Made by a program: the position numbers and the translations under genes. Shown one piece after another: positions 28,321 to 37,706 of a stretch of DNA of 64,000 nucleotides. The notes under the pieces are model-generated. The model was not told the origin of the DNA, did no database searches, and saw nothing but the letters and a program-made list of their open reading frames with translations. The DNA is from Paraburkholderia phenazinium (GTDB taxonomy: Bacteria; Pseudomonadota; Gammaproteobacteria; Burkholderiales; Burkholderiaceae), in contig NZ_FSRM01000001.1 in assembly GCF_900141745.1 (NCBI RefSeq), positions 4,092,001-4,156,000 of the forward strand, in the 5' to 3' direction. The stretch's first letter is position 1. Each line of letters starts with the position of its first letter.

Positions 28321-29025
28321 TCAGACTGGATCGAAGCCGCTTTCCCGCCGCGTGCTCTCCTGAAGCCCGGCTGTCAGGAACGCAGCAAAATCCTCAGCAG
28401 CCGGCGCTTTGTCGATGACCCCCAGCACATATTCCGTCGCAAGATGGAACGCTTCCGGCAATGGGCCGACGAACAATACCTCGGGGATTTGCAGAACTTC
28501 GCTACGCTGCGCGAAGGCAAGCACCCCCTTGCCTTCGACGCCAGCAAGAGCCGCGACCGCCTGTGCTCCACCCGGAAATTCGACAATGTCAGGACGCAGC
28601 TTACCTCGGAGATCAAACGCCTCAAGCACGTATATGAGATGACGCCCTACCGTCGACTGCCGCGTATCACCGGTGTAGACGGCATCCACTTCACTCAAGG
28701 TCCGTCGCAGCGCATCGACGGTGGAAACCTGGAACGCGCCCGCATCGCCCCTACAGGCGAAACAAGTCGTCGTCGAGCCGAGCGAGCCACCCGGTGTCAC
28801 GCGTTGCGGAAACGCCTGCTGGAGGCGCTGAAAAAATGCGGAAGTCAGAATCGTTAGACCGCAATCCTCGTGCGTCCGCATAGCTTCGCTCACGCGGTCG
28901 AAGGTTGTCCCCACCGCAGCAAAATCCGAAGACAATTTGATTCCATGGCTAGCGAAAAATTCATCGCACACCCTCCCGATCAAACCGCGTGCCGCACCGG
29001 CACTTTTAATACTAAGCTGTTGCAT
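28321..29025 (-). CDS. ModA-like periplasmic-binding-protein-fold protein
   Basis: A 234-residue protein resembling molybdate-type ABC substrate-binding proteins (PBP type 2 fold): SIKSAGAARGLIGRVCDEF at the N-terminus, EVDAVYTGDTRQSTVGRHLI in the second lobe, and VEFPGGAQAVAAL. No signal peptide is visible, which is odd for a periplasmic binding protein; it may act in the cytoplasm as an enzyme or sensor. The start at ATG 29025 has GGAGAATTG upstream. It is the last gene of a minus-strand set (BNR protein, DLH, GlcG-like, this), 55 bp after the GlcG-like gene, with no permease gene nearby. Confidence 0.75.
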   Translation of the reverse strand: MQQLSIKSAGAARGLIGRVCDEFFASHGIKLSSDFAAVGTTFDRVSEAMRTHEDCGLTILTSAFFQRLQQAFPQRVTPGGSLGSTTTCFACRGDAGAFQVSTVDALRRTLSEVDAVYTGDTRQSTVGRHLIYVLEAFDLRGKLRPDIVEFPGGAQAVAALAGVEGKGVLAFAQRSEVLQIPEVLFVGPLPEAFHLATEYVLGVIDKAPAAEDFAAFLTAGLQESTRRESGFDPV

Positions 29026-29080
29026 CAATTCTCCGATTCATTGATTTTCCTGGGCGACGGGCAGCGCGGTTCTCTCTATG

Positions 29081-29503
29081 TCACTCCTCAAGGCTGACGG
29101 TGGCGAGCGCGGCCAGCGCGCATTTTTCATCATTGTCAGCAGTGTCTCCGCTAATTCCGATGGCACCAAGTACGCGTTCCACAGGGTCGAGAATGAGTAC
29201 ACCACCCGGAACCGGCACGACGTTGCCGTCAGTGAGTGCCGCAATCGCCGCGAAGAAGTGCGGCACCTGGCCGACCCGTTCAGACATTACGCGGGTCGAC
29301 TGTCCAAGCCCCAATGCGCCACGCGCCTTGGCGGTCGCGATTTCGGCACGCATGTTGCCAGAATTGTCTTCGCGCTTTAACGCGGTCAGGTGGCCGCCGC
29401 GATCCAGTACTGCGACTGTTATCGGGTGCAGATTCAGTTTGCGCGCCTCGGACAATGCAGCGTCAATAATCCGCGTGGCTTGCGCCAAAGTAATGTCTGT
29501 CAT
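29081..29503 (-). CDS. GlcG/HbpS-family protein
   Basis: A 140-residue protein covering one complete GlcG/HbpS domain (PF03928). It shows TLAQATRIIDAALSEARKLN, then PITVAVLDRGGHLTALKRED, a central AKARGALGLGQ, and the glycine-rich PVPGGVLI segment. Family members bind haem or cofactors, or are of unknown function beside glycolate and diol-utilisation genes. Here it lies between a dienelactone-hydrolase-like gene and a ModA-like gene in the same orientation, suggesting a catabolic accessory role. The specific ligand is unknown. Confidence 0.88.
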   Translation of the reverse strand: MTDITLAQATRIIDAALSEARKLNLHPITVAVLDRGGHLTALKREDNSGNMRAEIATAKARGALGLGQSTRVMSERVGQVPHFFAAIAALTDGNVVPVPGGVLILDPVERVLGAIGISGDTADNDEKCALAALATVSLEE

Positions 29504-29683
29504 GTTAGTACTCTTGGTGATGCCGGTTTAACGGCTTGATAAGTTTGCCTGGCGAAGCAGACAGTATTTCGAACACCGTGGACGGGTCCCCGGATCTCAT
29601 ACCCTGCTCGCATGTGAGCGTACCCGGATATGTTTGGACGGCTCGGAGAACGACAACGGGCCTCCTCGACAAGGCCGCCATTC

Positions 29684-30349
29684 TCATCCAAGATAATTGT
29701 CCAAGAAAGCAAGTGTGCGCCTCTGCGCGAGGTCGTAGTCAACCTGGCTGAACGGCGCACGAACATCGCAGCCGAAGCCATGCCTTGCGCCCGGATAGAC
29801 GCAGATTTCAACCTCCGGCCGAGCCTGCCGCAAAGCTTCTACATCCATCATCGGCACGGACGCGTCCTGTTCGCCAAAGTGCAGCAGTGCAGGACAGTTT
29901 GGCTCTTCATCGCGCAGGGCTGCTATTCCACCGCCGTACCAGCCACAGGCGGCCTGAAAGACCCGCGTCCGGGTCGCGCCAAGCCACGCGACACAGGCAC
30001 CGAGGGAATAGCCGACGATGCCGCACCGGGATGTCCCAGGTGCGACGGCAGCCGCTTCAATATCCGCGACCGTTTCGGAATCCTTCATCCGGGTGCGGGA
30101 TTCACGGCCCCTGAGCCTTTCCTCCTCCGAATATCCCATCTCTATACCACGTTCGATACGGTCGAACATTGCGGGTGCTACGACCTTGTAGCCTTGCGCC
30201 GCGAAGCGATCCGCAACATCGCGGATGCGCGTATTGAGTCCGAAGATCTCCTGCACGATGACCAACCCGTAGGCAGCGTCCTCGGGGCCCGCCATATAAC
30301 CCGACAATTCAAACCCGTCTTTCGCACACAACTGAACTCGGCCTCGCAC
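29684..30349 (-). CDS. Dienelactone-hydrolase-family protein with Ser nucleophile
   Basis: A 221-residue alpha/beta hydrolase. The start is taken as GTG 30349 with GGAG 7 bases upstream; a TTG at 30427 would add 26 residues not typical of the family. It has IVQEIFGLNTRIRDVADRFA, then the nucleophile elbow GYSLGA (Ser115), Asp162 in GEQDASVP, and His190 in GARHGFGCD. Classical dienelactone hydrolases use Cys in GxCxGG, so the Ser and the changed following Gly mark a divergent enzyme, perhaps acting on other esters or lactones. It belongs to the BNR-DLH-GlcG-ModA set. Confidence 0.85.
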   Translation of the reverse strand: MRGRVQLCAKDGFELSGYMAGPEDAAYGLVIVQEIFGLNTRIRDVADRFAAQGYKVVAPAMFDRIERGIEMGYSEEERLRGRESRTRMKDSETVADIEAAAVAPGTSRCGIVGYSLGACVAWLGATRTRVFQAACGWYGGGIAALRDEEPNCPALLHFGEQDASVPMMDVEALRQARPEVEICVYPGARHGFGCDVRAPFSQVDYDLAQRRTLAFLDNYLG

Positions 30350-30481
30350 GTTATCGCTCCATTTGACTTCAGCTATTGATGACCTGCGTACAGTTCGGGT
30401 GGTATCTCGCAGAATCCGCAACGCCAACCGACGTTATCCCTGCGGTGATCCAATGGAAAACTGGTGATTGCGGCAGAGTGA

Positions 30482-31438
30482 TCATATCCATGCCCATTCC
30501 AGGCTGCGAATATCGCCGAACTCTTGCTTCACTTTTGTCCACGTGACGCCTCCGTCTTTAGAACGGAAAACCTGCCCGAGTTTGCTGCTGCAGAAGATTA
30601 GATCCGGATTCTCGGGATGAGGTGCAAACTTCCAGAGCGTGCTGTTGAGCTCGAACCGCATCGGAACCTTGCGCCACGTGTCACCGTGATTGTCGCTGCG
30701 GAACAGATTGCCCCAGGAGCCCGGCGGCCCGTTCCCATTCGTGACGAAAATCGTTTGCGGAGCATGAGGCATAACAATCACAGAGCGTGTGTACTGATCA
30801 GACGCATCCAGAGGAATGTGAGACCACGTCTCGCCCTGGTTACCGGTCATGTGCAGACCTTTGTCCGTCGCGGCGAAAACGCGCTCCCTGACCGGCGAGA
30901 CAGCGAGGCCGTGAATGTCCCCGGATATCAGCCCGCACGTCGTCTGCTTCCACGTCTCGCCACGATCGCCCGAGCGCCAGATGTAATCGATCTCAACGCT
31001 ACCCCAGATCGTGTTCTCGTCCTTCGGATCAAAAACAAACTTGGTGACGCGGGGATAGACTACTGCGGGGCAGCTCTGCGCCAGTCGTGCGGAAAGCCAC
31101 GTCCACGTTTTGCCACCATCACTTGAGCGATAGAAAGCAGCCGGGTATCGTGTCCCGGCGAGGATAAAGTCAGGGTCCGAGGGTGCTTGGGCAAGTGCCC
31201 AAACGGGCGTCCTGCTGAACTCATTGAACAGCGGAACCCACTCCTCGTCTGCAGTACGCCAACGCATAATTCCATTATCGGTACCTGCCAAAAGTTCGCC
31301 TGGCCGTGCAGGATGCGAGCTCAATGCCCAGGCGGGCGTCACCGGGTAATGAATACCCTTTGTCATTCTTCTCCAACTCACGCCTTCGTCAGAGCTTGCC
31401 CATGCCATCATCGTTGCAGTACCGACCACGATTTGCAT
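30482..31438 (-). CDS. BNR/Asp-box beta-propeller protein (sialidase-like fold)
   Basis: A 318-residue protein made of repeated Asp-box motifs: SSDEGVSWRRM, SSDGGKTWTW, SGDRGETWKQ, TGNQGETWSH, SDNHGDTWRK and SKDGGVTWTK, evenly spaced at about 45-55 residues. This gives a 6-7-bladed propeller, as in the WD40/YVTN/BNR-like family. No signal peptide is seen, and the catalytic Arg triad of true sialidases is not evident. Similar propeller proteins occur in catabolic clusters without assigned chemistry. It is the promoter-proximal gene of the minus-strand set ending at 28321. Confidence 0.85.
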   Translation of the reverse strand: MQIVVGTATMMAWASSDEGVSWRRMTKGIHYPVTPAWALSSHPARPGELLAGTDNGIMRWRTADEEWVPLFNEFSRTPVWALAQAPSDPDFILAGTRYPAAFYRSSDGGKTWTWLSARLAQSCPAVVYPRVTKFVFDPKDENTIWGSVEIDYIWRSGDRGETWKQTTCGLISGDIHGLAVSPVRERVFAATDKGLHMTGNQGETWSHIPLDASDQYTRSVIVMPHAPQTIFVTNGNGPPGSWGNLFRSDNHGDTWRKVPMRFELNSTLWKFAPHPENPDLIFCSSKLGQVFRSKDGGVTWTKVKQEFGDIRSLEWAWI

Positions 31439-31678
31439 CCGCGCCTCCTGTGGGATCGTTTGGCCTCATTTCGTAAGATCGAGTTATAGACGAAGGTCCG
31501 AGGAAGCCGGTAACCAGAATGCTTGCAGAGTTACCCTTTTGTTTGATCGAAACCAGCCTCAAGACATTACCGGGCAAGAAGAAGAGCGAGCCGCGGGTAC
31601 CCCGGTCACTGAACAATCCGTAGAGCCTTAAGCGTTGGGGCTCCACGGTGGAAATCGTGTTGCTGGAATTGCAAAGAC

Positions 31679-32280
31679 ATGGCAGCCTCTTCGTTTTGCT
31701 GTCTCCCCAGTTTCATTTTGCTGCCTCTCGCAACGGAGGTTGTCGAGCCGTATGCGCTGCAAGATCGTGGGTTTCGGGAGGCGAGCTCACGTGGGTGGCG
31801 CCAGGTATTGGTCATGTACCTGGAGTGCTCGCGCAGGCCTCTAAAGACGTTGGACTATCTGATCAGGATGAATCGCCCGCATCGGGCAGTGCCTCGTCCA
31901 ATGATCCTGCTCAAAACGCTCGCACAACTCACCTCAGCGCGGGGACATTCGGTTCTGTTCGTGGCAAAACTGGGAGAGAAAATCACTGGTACCGTAGGCA
32001 TGAGCCTGCTTGATACTCACGTGGGCAATACGGCACATCCGTACACGGCAAGTACGCTCGCCGCGTATCGCGGTCGCGGGATTCAGGTCGAACTGCTCCG
32101 CGCAACACAGGCCGCACCAAACGGTGCGCGAAGTCGGACGCCCGTCACGAGATGGTCGCTGCGGAGATTTCACGGTCTATACTGACCGAATCTCCTCCAT
32201 GTCTCATTTGATATGGACTCAGCCCGCCGGCTGGCGGGTATCTTTTGAACTAACATTTTGTCGAACGTCGCAGATGTGCT
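31679..32280 (+). pseudogene. GNAT-family acetyltransferase remnant
   Basis: A plus-strand frame contains VLFVAKLGEKITGTVGMSLL, then TASTLAAYRGRGIQVELLRA, matching the acetyl-CoA-binding motif A (Q/RxxGxG/A) of GNAT enzymes. Upstream sequence is unlike the family. Just after this motif the plausible continuation moves to another frame (GDFTVYTDRISSMSHLIW), so a frameshift is likely. It is probably a dead gene. The boundaries are approximate. Confidence 0.5.
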
Positions 32281-32289
32281 CTTCGATGC

Positions 32290-32892
32290 ACCTTCCGGCC
32301 GGTTTCTGGAATCCATGACACCGCGAAGCGCGCCAGAGCATCCTGACTAGCGATCCAGCCGCCCCCGAGTTGATCAGCTGACATTTTACGAGCCATCAAT
32401 TCTCTGCCCTTCGGGCCGACCACCATCCGTTCTTCATCGCTAGCGCTGCAATTACTGCGGCTTCAAATGGATACGCGAGACGGATCCGGCTAAGCCGGAT
32501 AGAGTCGAGTGAATCTGCCTTTATCACATCCAACACCGTGCCTCCTGTGCGGCGGACTCCTCTTCGCTATCGCCGACCATTGAACGCCCGAGCGCTTCGG
32601 ACGACAGGGACAGGTATCCCGCGCGTCCCGAGCCATTAGCGGCGACGTTTATCCTGAGCGGTCACGGTACGCCCCGAAGGACGGAGATGAAAAGTCCTTT
32701 GCGCGCCGGGAAACCCGGCCCGCTGTGCTTTTAAAGAGAATCACAGGTGTGCCCGTGCTGAGGAACAATCGTGTCGGCACATGCAGCACACTATCCGCCC
32801 ACTCCACCTCCGATTCAAGGACAGGCAAACACGTAATCGATGATGCTATGATTTGAAACCAACGCAACAGACCATGTCCCGTGCGGGTTTCC
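32290..32892. other. Intergenic region upstream of the TetR gene
   Basis: About 600 bp without a supported ORF. It should hold the promoter of the TetR gene. I see no convincing operator here, unlike the palindrome upstream of the neighbouring catabolic operon. Confidence 0.45.
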
Positions 32893-33558
32893 ATGAAGAC
32901 TGCAGATACTTCCGAAAAAGCAACGCCCGAGAAAGCGGCCGTTACGCACAGGCGCGTCATCAAATCAAATACGCGGGACGAGTCCCTCGTACAGGAACGG
33001 CGCAATCATCTGGTCAAGGCCGCAATCACTGTCTTCATTGAGAAAGGTTTTCACGAGGCAACCGTCCGCGACATCGGCAAAGCTGCCGACATGACGCAGG
33101 GGACGATCTACAACTATGTGAAGTCAAAGGACGATATCCTTTATCTGGTCTGCGACAGAATCATCACGGAATATCAACTGAAGGTCAAACGTGCTATCGA
33201 TGAAGTCGATGATCCCGCAGCGCGTATCAAGGCAGCACTGCGCGCCACCAGCGAGATCGTTCACGACCACGAGAACGAAATCCTGTTGATCTACCAAAAC
33301 AGTCACCTGCTCGACAAGCGCTCACGCAAGGTCATCCTCGCGCGCGTCAAGGAGTTTATCCAGATGTTCGAGGACATCGTGACACAGGCGTCATCCCAAG
33401 CAAAGATCACCGTGCGCAACCCGCGTATCACTGCCAATATTGTCACCTTTCTGCCCACCATGATTGCGCTGCGCCGCTGGTCACTCCGTGAGCGGGCAAA
33501 ACCTGCAGAGGTAATCGAAGAACTCAGTAACTTTATGGCGCGTGGGCTCGGATTCTGA
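32893..33558 (+). CDS. TetR/AcrR-family transcriptional regulator
   Basis: A 221-residue repressor-type protein. The N-terminal HTH reads LVKAAITVFIEKGFHEATVR, then DIGKAADMTQGTIYNYVKSK (residues about 40-80). The C-terminal helical ligand domain resembles regulators of fatty-acid or CoA-ester catabolism. The start at ATG 32893 is preferred over GTG 32881. It converges on the ligase-SDR-amidohydrolase operon (33694-36949). A 14-bp palindrome (37036-37049) upstream of that operon is a candidate target, making this a plausible local regulator responding to a CoA-ester intermediate; that is inference. Confidence 0.9.
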   Translation: MKTADTSEKATPEKAAVTHRRVIKSNTRDESLVQERRNHLVKAAITVFIEKGFHEATVRDIGKAADMTQGTIYNYVKSKDDILYLVCDRIITEYQLKVKRAIDEVDDPAARIKAALRATSEIVHDHENEILLIYQNSHLLDKRSRKVILARVKEFIQMFEDIVTQASSQAKITVRNPRITANIVTFLPTMIALRRWSLRERAKPAEVIEELSNFMARGLGF

Positions 33559-33693
33559 CACGAGCTAACGACCAGCCGAAATTGTGTCCATTACTCCTCT
33601 CGCACTGAAAATAGTTGATACCGCACTCCAATACGGGCCCGAATCGAAACGGTGGCCGTAGAGTCCCAACAGGTTAAACCACCGTTTTGGATA

Positions 33694-35301
33694 TCAGGAC
33701 ACGCTGGCGACAAGGTCCGTGCGCTTGATCTTGCCAGTCGGTGTCATCGGAAACTCGTTGACAACAACCAGCTGCTCCGGCAGTTTGTAATCGGCCACCT
33801 TGCCTCGCAGAAACGCAACCACCTGCTCCAACGTTACTTCATGACCGGGGCGCAACGTTGCAAAAAGGCAGCCCTTCTCGCCAACACGCTCATCAGGAAC
33901 ACCTACGACGGCGAGTTGCTGGAACGCTGGATATTCATAGAGAATCTCCTCGACCTCGCGCGGGAAGTACTTCTTGCCACCGCGGTTGATGATTTCCTTA
34001 CGACGCCCCACGATTGCGACGTTGTGTGCATCATCGATGAACTTGCCAAGGTCACCCGTTAGAAACCAGTCATCACCGGGGAAGCTCTTGCTGTTTTCCT
34101 CCGCATTATTCAGGTAGCCGAGGTGAATCGAAGGACCGCGAGCTGCAATTTCACCTTCCTCGAACAGATCTGCACGCGTTCCATCCGGCCTGAAGATCTC
34201 GAGTTCCAGACCTTCCACGACCCGTCCGACGGTCCCGTTGACTGCCAGCGGATCGTCACCTATCCGCGTGTAGGAGTGAAAACCCGTTTCTAGCATGCCG
34301 TACAGTTCGACCAGCGCCGTTTCTGGAAGCCTTCGTTGGAACATCCGAATCGTCTCTACCGGAGCGGAAGCACCACCCGTAACTATCACACGCAACGAAT
34401 CGAGTTTCCGGCTGTCTATCTCATCGTGCCCGAGCATCGCCATAATTGATGCGGGTGCTGTCGGAATATAGGTTACCTTTTCACGCTCGATCAACGCGAG
34501 TGCTTCTCCCGACGAAAATCGCTCCATCAGGTATGCCCTCGCGCCCGTCATGATTGTCTGCAGAAGTGTCAGGTAACCCCAGTTCAGACCAACGGGCAAA
34601 TAGGCCAGGAGGACATCCGACTCGCGTACAGCCATGTCCTTGCTGAGGATCATTGCCGCATAGAGCGTCGTGTTAGTGCTATGAAGGACCGCCTTCGGGT
34701 TTCCCGTTGTCCCAGAGGTGAATGCCATCCGAATGATCCTGTCGGGGGACACTTTCACCCATTCCCCGGACGCTAGTGACTCGTGCCGCGCAAGATTGGC
34801 CATCGACGAAACGTCGGCGTCGGAAACATCGTCGACGCAGATAATTGTGAAATCCTGGCTGCGTGTTCTAACGTCCCGTGCCATTGGCAAGTACTCGAAT
34901 CCGCGCATCTGTTTCGCGCACACATAGGCGACGGACTGCGAGAACTTCATGATGTATTCGAGTTCCGAAGCGCGAAAATCCGGACTGATCTGATTTGCGA
35001 TCGCCCCGATGAGTTCAAGCGCGAAAAAGGCAACCGGAAATTCTACCCGGTTCGGTAGCTGTAACGTCACGACGTCGCCCGAGCGGATACCAACGCTTCT
35101 GAAGAACGTCGCACAACGGGTTACCTCATCCGCTAACTCTGCGTAGCTAAGGCGCCGATTTCTGTCAGCGAACACTTCCTTGCCGCCGTAACACTTCGCG
35201 GCTTCAAACAGGACATCGTGAAAGGACTGGTCAGCCCAATATCCAGCCGCTCGATATTGTCGAGCGCGCTCCTCGCATGGAAACTGTGTAGCCTCAATCA
35301 T
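33694..35301 (-). CDS. AMP-dependent acyl-CoA synthetase/ligase
   Basis: A 535-residue ANL-superfamily enzyme activating a carboxylic acid to an acyl-AMP and then a CoA ester. Motifs are FTSGTTGNPKAVLHS (P-loop A3), YGMLETG (A5 variant, usually YGxTE), FLTGDLG (A7), GRRKEIINRGGKKYFP (A8) and PTGKIKR (A10 catalytic Lys). Its nearest recognisable relatives are cyclohexanecarboxylate- and aryl-CoA ligases. The start at ATG 35301 has GAGGTG just upstream. It is the last gene of an operon with an amidohydrolase and an SDR; the gap to the SDR stop is 8 bp. The substrate is unknown. Confidence 0.92.
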   Translation of the reverse strand: MIEATQFPCEERARQYRAAGYWADQSFHDVLFEAAKCYGGKEVFADRNRRLSYAELADEVTRCATFFRSVGIRSGDVVTLQLPNRVEFPVAFFALELIGAIANQISPDFRASELEYIMKFSQSVAYVCAKQMRGFEYLPMARDVRTRSQDFTIICVDDVSDADVSSMANLARHESLASGEWVKVSPDRIIRMAFTSGTTGNPKAVLHSTNTTLYAAMILSKDMAVRESDVLLAYLPVGLNWGYLTLLQTIMTGARAYLMERFSSGEALALIEREKVTYIPTAPASIMAMLGHDEIDSRKLDSLRVIVTGGASAPVETIRMFQRRLPETALVELYGMLETGFHSYTRIGDDPLAVNGTVGRVVEGLELEIFRPDGTRADLFEEGEIAARGPSIHLGYLNNAEENSKSFPGDDWFLTGDLGKFIDDAHNVAIVGRRKEIINRGGKKYFPREVEEILYEYPAFQQLAVVGVPDERVGEKGCLFATLRPGHEVTLEQVVAFLRGKVADYKLPEQLVVVNEFPMTPTGKIKRTDLVASVS

Positions 35302-35309
35302 GATGCACC

Positions 35310-36089
35310 TCAACGAGTAGCCCGGAAAAGCCCGCCGTCGACCTGCGTCGTCGTGCCCGTAATGTACGAGCCCCGCGGTGAGACAAGTAACGCGACCAGA
35401 TTCGCAATGTCCTGCGGGGTACCGATTCTGCCCAGTGGAACTTCCGCGCAGAGCTTGGCCTGTACGTCATCCGCCGGCTCATCACCGGCTGCGAATACCT
35501 TCTGCAGCCGCGGCGTGTTGATATATCCTGGACAGATCGTATTGATCTTGATCTGCTTGGCCGCCAGTTCAAGTGCCAAAGTCTTTGCCAATCCGATTAC
35601 CGCCGACCAGGTTGCAACCGACAGGCCAAATTGCGGAATTGGCTGGATCGCGGAGATCGCGGTGATGTTGAGAATGCTGCCCCCTCCTCTCTGCTCCATT
35701 GAGGGAACGACCTGACGGATCATGCGGATGACGCTAAGCAAATTCTGTTCGACCGCTCTCTCCCACGCCGCATCGTCAAAAGAAAGAACGGGCCCCAACG
35801 GGGGCGCACCTGCATTGTTCACAAGGATATCGACGCCACTGCATTCGTCGAGGGTCCTACCAACGATTTCCTGGCAAGCGGACTCCGTTCGAAGATCCGC
35901 CGCGACTGGAATTACCCGGGCCCCGGTCTCCTCTGCGATCCGGCGAGCGCTCGCAAGGAGCGGCTCCTTGCGTCTTGCCGTGATGACCACGGTCGCCCCT
36001 TCCATCGCCAGCGTGTGTGCGATGCTATAGCCGATGCCCTGGCTGGCCCCTCCCACAATTGCGATCTTATCCTTCAGGTGCAAGTCCAT
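35310..36089 (-). CDS. SDR-family protein lacking the canonical Tyr-Lys pair
   Basis: A 259-residue classical-SDR-sized protein with the cofactor motif GGASQGIG (13-20), NNAG (91-94) and a PGYINTPR segment. In the catalytic position the usual YxxxK is absent: alignment on the helix AVIGLAKTLALEL puts Ser157 and Trp161 where Tyr and Lys belong. A subgroup of SDRs with LSxxxxAAVxGLAKTLA-like helices shares this, and their chemistry is less clear. The ATG overlaps the stop of the amidohydrolase gene by one base (TGATG), and the ligase gene follows by 8 bp, so the three are coupled. Confidence 0.9.
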   Translation of the reverse strand: MDLHLKDKIAIVGGASQGIGYSIAHTLAMEGATVVITARRKEPLLASARRIAEETGARVIPVAADLRTESACQEIVGRTLDECSGVDILVNNAGAPPLGPVLSFDDAAWERAVEQNLLSVIRMIRQVVPSMEQRGGGSILNITAISAIQPIPQFGLSVATWSAVIGLAKTLALELAAKQIKINTICPGYINTPRLQKVFAAGDEPADDVQAKLCAEVPLGRIGTPQDIANLVALLVSPRGSYITGTTTQVDGGLFRATR

Positions 36090-36949
36090 CAGTTGTCTCC
36101 TTCACCGAGAAAATTGCTCGCATTGCGCCAGAAGACCTTCTCCAGTATTTCCTCGGAATATCCCTCCGCTTTCCAGTCAGTGACGAGCCGCTCATACGTG
36201 TAAAGCGGAATGTCTGCACCAAACATCACGCGGTCCTGCAGACGCCTCGAAATGTCATGTTTTAGTTCGTGCGTGAAGTACTTGGGCGACCACCCGTGCA
36301 GTTCATACCAGATATTGCGTTTGTGCATGAGCACCGCGATCGTCTCGGCTTGCCATGGCCAGCCCGGCCTTGCTGCAACGATTTTCAGGTCGGGATAGGT
36401 GGCCGCGACAAAATCAAGGTGCCTCGGATGGCAATTATCAAGAATGATGCCGCCACCGCCAGGCAGCCCCGCTCCCAGACCGGTAGTACCGACAAAAATC
36501 AGGGCTGGAATCCCGGCCTCGATACATAGTCTGTAGTACGGGGCAAAGGCCTCGTCGCTCGCCGGGGCCGTACCGGACGAAGAAACTGCAAAGCCAACGA
36601 AACCTGGAGCCTCGTCGATACAGCGTCTGAGTTCGTTCACACCGGCCGTTCCGCTTTTGTGCGGATCGATGTGAATCCAGTGTCCGACAACAGACGATCC
36701 GATTTCGCGCTGTGTCGCGAAGGCGTAGTCGTGCAATGCCTGCATCTCGTCGAGTGGCAGAAATTTTGCAAAACCAAAGTCAAGGATGGCGCGCGCATTG
36801 TTCTTCGTAAAGTACTCGGCCATTTCCCATTCGGACATGTAGCGCGGTTCAGAATTCCACGTCTTGCGCTGCTGGGCCAACTCCTGTTCGGTTCTCAACG
36901 GAAATCCGCGCCTCGTAGGCCAGTGTGAATGTACGTCGATGATCTTCAT
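36089..36949 (-). CDS. Amidohydrolase-family metal-dependent hydrolase or decarboxylase
   Basis: A 286-residue TIM-barrel protein of the Amidohydrolase_2 (ACMSD-like) family. It begins MKIIDVHSHWP with the HxH metal motif (His7, His9), carries further His in VVGHWIHIDPH and LDNCHPRHLDFVAA, and a C-terminal metal/acid Asp in MFGADIPLY. Members hydrolyse C-N or C-C bonds or decarboxylate cyclic acids. As first gene of the operon with an SDR and acyl-CoA ligase, it probably acts on a ring or side-chain intermediate. GGAG-like AGAAAGA precedes the ATG. Confidence 0.88.
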   Translation of the reverse strand: MKIIDVHSHWPTRRGFPLRTEQELAQQRKTWNSEPRYMSEWEMAEYFTKNNARAILDFGFAKFLPLDEMQALHDYAFATQREIGSSVVGHWIHIDPHKSGTAGVNELRRCIDEAPGFVGFAVSSSGTAPASDEAFAPYYRLCIEAGIPALIFVGTTGLGAGLPGGGGIILDNCHPRHLDFVAATYPDLKIVAARPGWPWQAETIAVLMHKRNIWYELHGWSPKYFTHELKHDISRRLQDRVMFGADIPLYTYERLVTDWKAEGYSEEILEKVFWRNASNFLGEGDN

Positions 36950-37706
36950 TCTTTCTCCAGTATCCGAAGAATACTTGCTCGCAGTACCACGGCCCTACGT
37001 GCGAACTCCCTGCTTCCAGCTGGCAAACCAATGTGACTGAGCGCTCAGTTTATGTCCGGAAATAGTAAAAGTCAATTTCACGGTCACCTCCTCCGTCACC
37101 CTGATCAACACGCCAGTCGACGCTCCGATCAACGTCGTGATCCTCTGAACGGCAGGGCTTCGGGACTCACGCGCCGCCCAGTCGTTGACGCAACGAGACT
37201 CGCACGGCAGTGGGGCAGACAAGCGCGTGTTTTCCAGCTAGCGCCCCTTGAAATGCCTTCTCGTTCAGAATTTCACCCAGCCAGACCCAGTGGCAGACCT
37301 CTGCAAAGCGCCAAACAGCCTGGTATCCTGAAGATCACTTCCATGGACCTCCCGATCGAACCACGACCGGGTCTGCCTGACGGCCGCCGGCCATCTCGCT
37401 CGCGCCCGTGATTCCGGGTACGCCTGAATACCAGGCATCACACTGAAAGTAAATTTCAAGAAAGCAACGACAGTCGGGGGCGGTTAGGGCCATTGTTGCG
37501 ACTATAGAAGAATTATTTCCGAATCGAGCGATAAAGTCAGGTGCACTCTGTGTCGAAAACAGGTCTATCTTCCCAGCGTTTAATGCCTGGTTAGTAACGC
37601 GCGCTCATACAGCGTCCGGTCGAGTGCGACCTGGCCGTAATTCGCCAATCGTCCCAGTCGTTGACTCCAGCTTGCTCTTTTATTGAGCCGACCGAAGAGA
37701 TCACAA
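36950..37706. other. Intergenic region with operon promoter
   Basis: There is no supported gene. The first 100 bp hold the palindromic operator candidate for the amidohydrolase operon; the rest shows only chance open frames next to a degraded glycosidase gene. Confidence 0.45.
37036..37049. promoter_or_regulatory. Candidate TetR operator: 14-bp perfect palindrome
   Basis: ACTGAGCGCTCAGT is perfectly self-complementary and sits about 87 bp upstream of the amidohydrolase start. TetR-family regulators of CoA-ester catabolism often bind palindromes of the form ActGANNNNTCAgt. The only TetR gene in the window is 3.5 kb away at the other end of the same operon. Confidence 0.5.
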
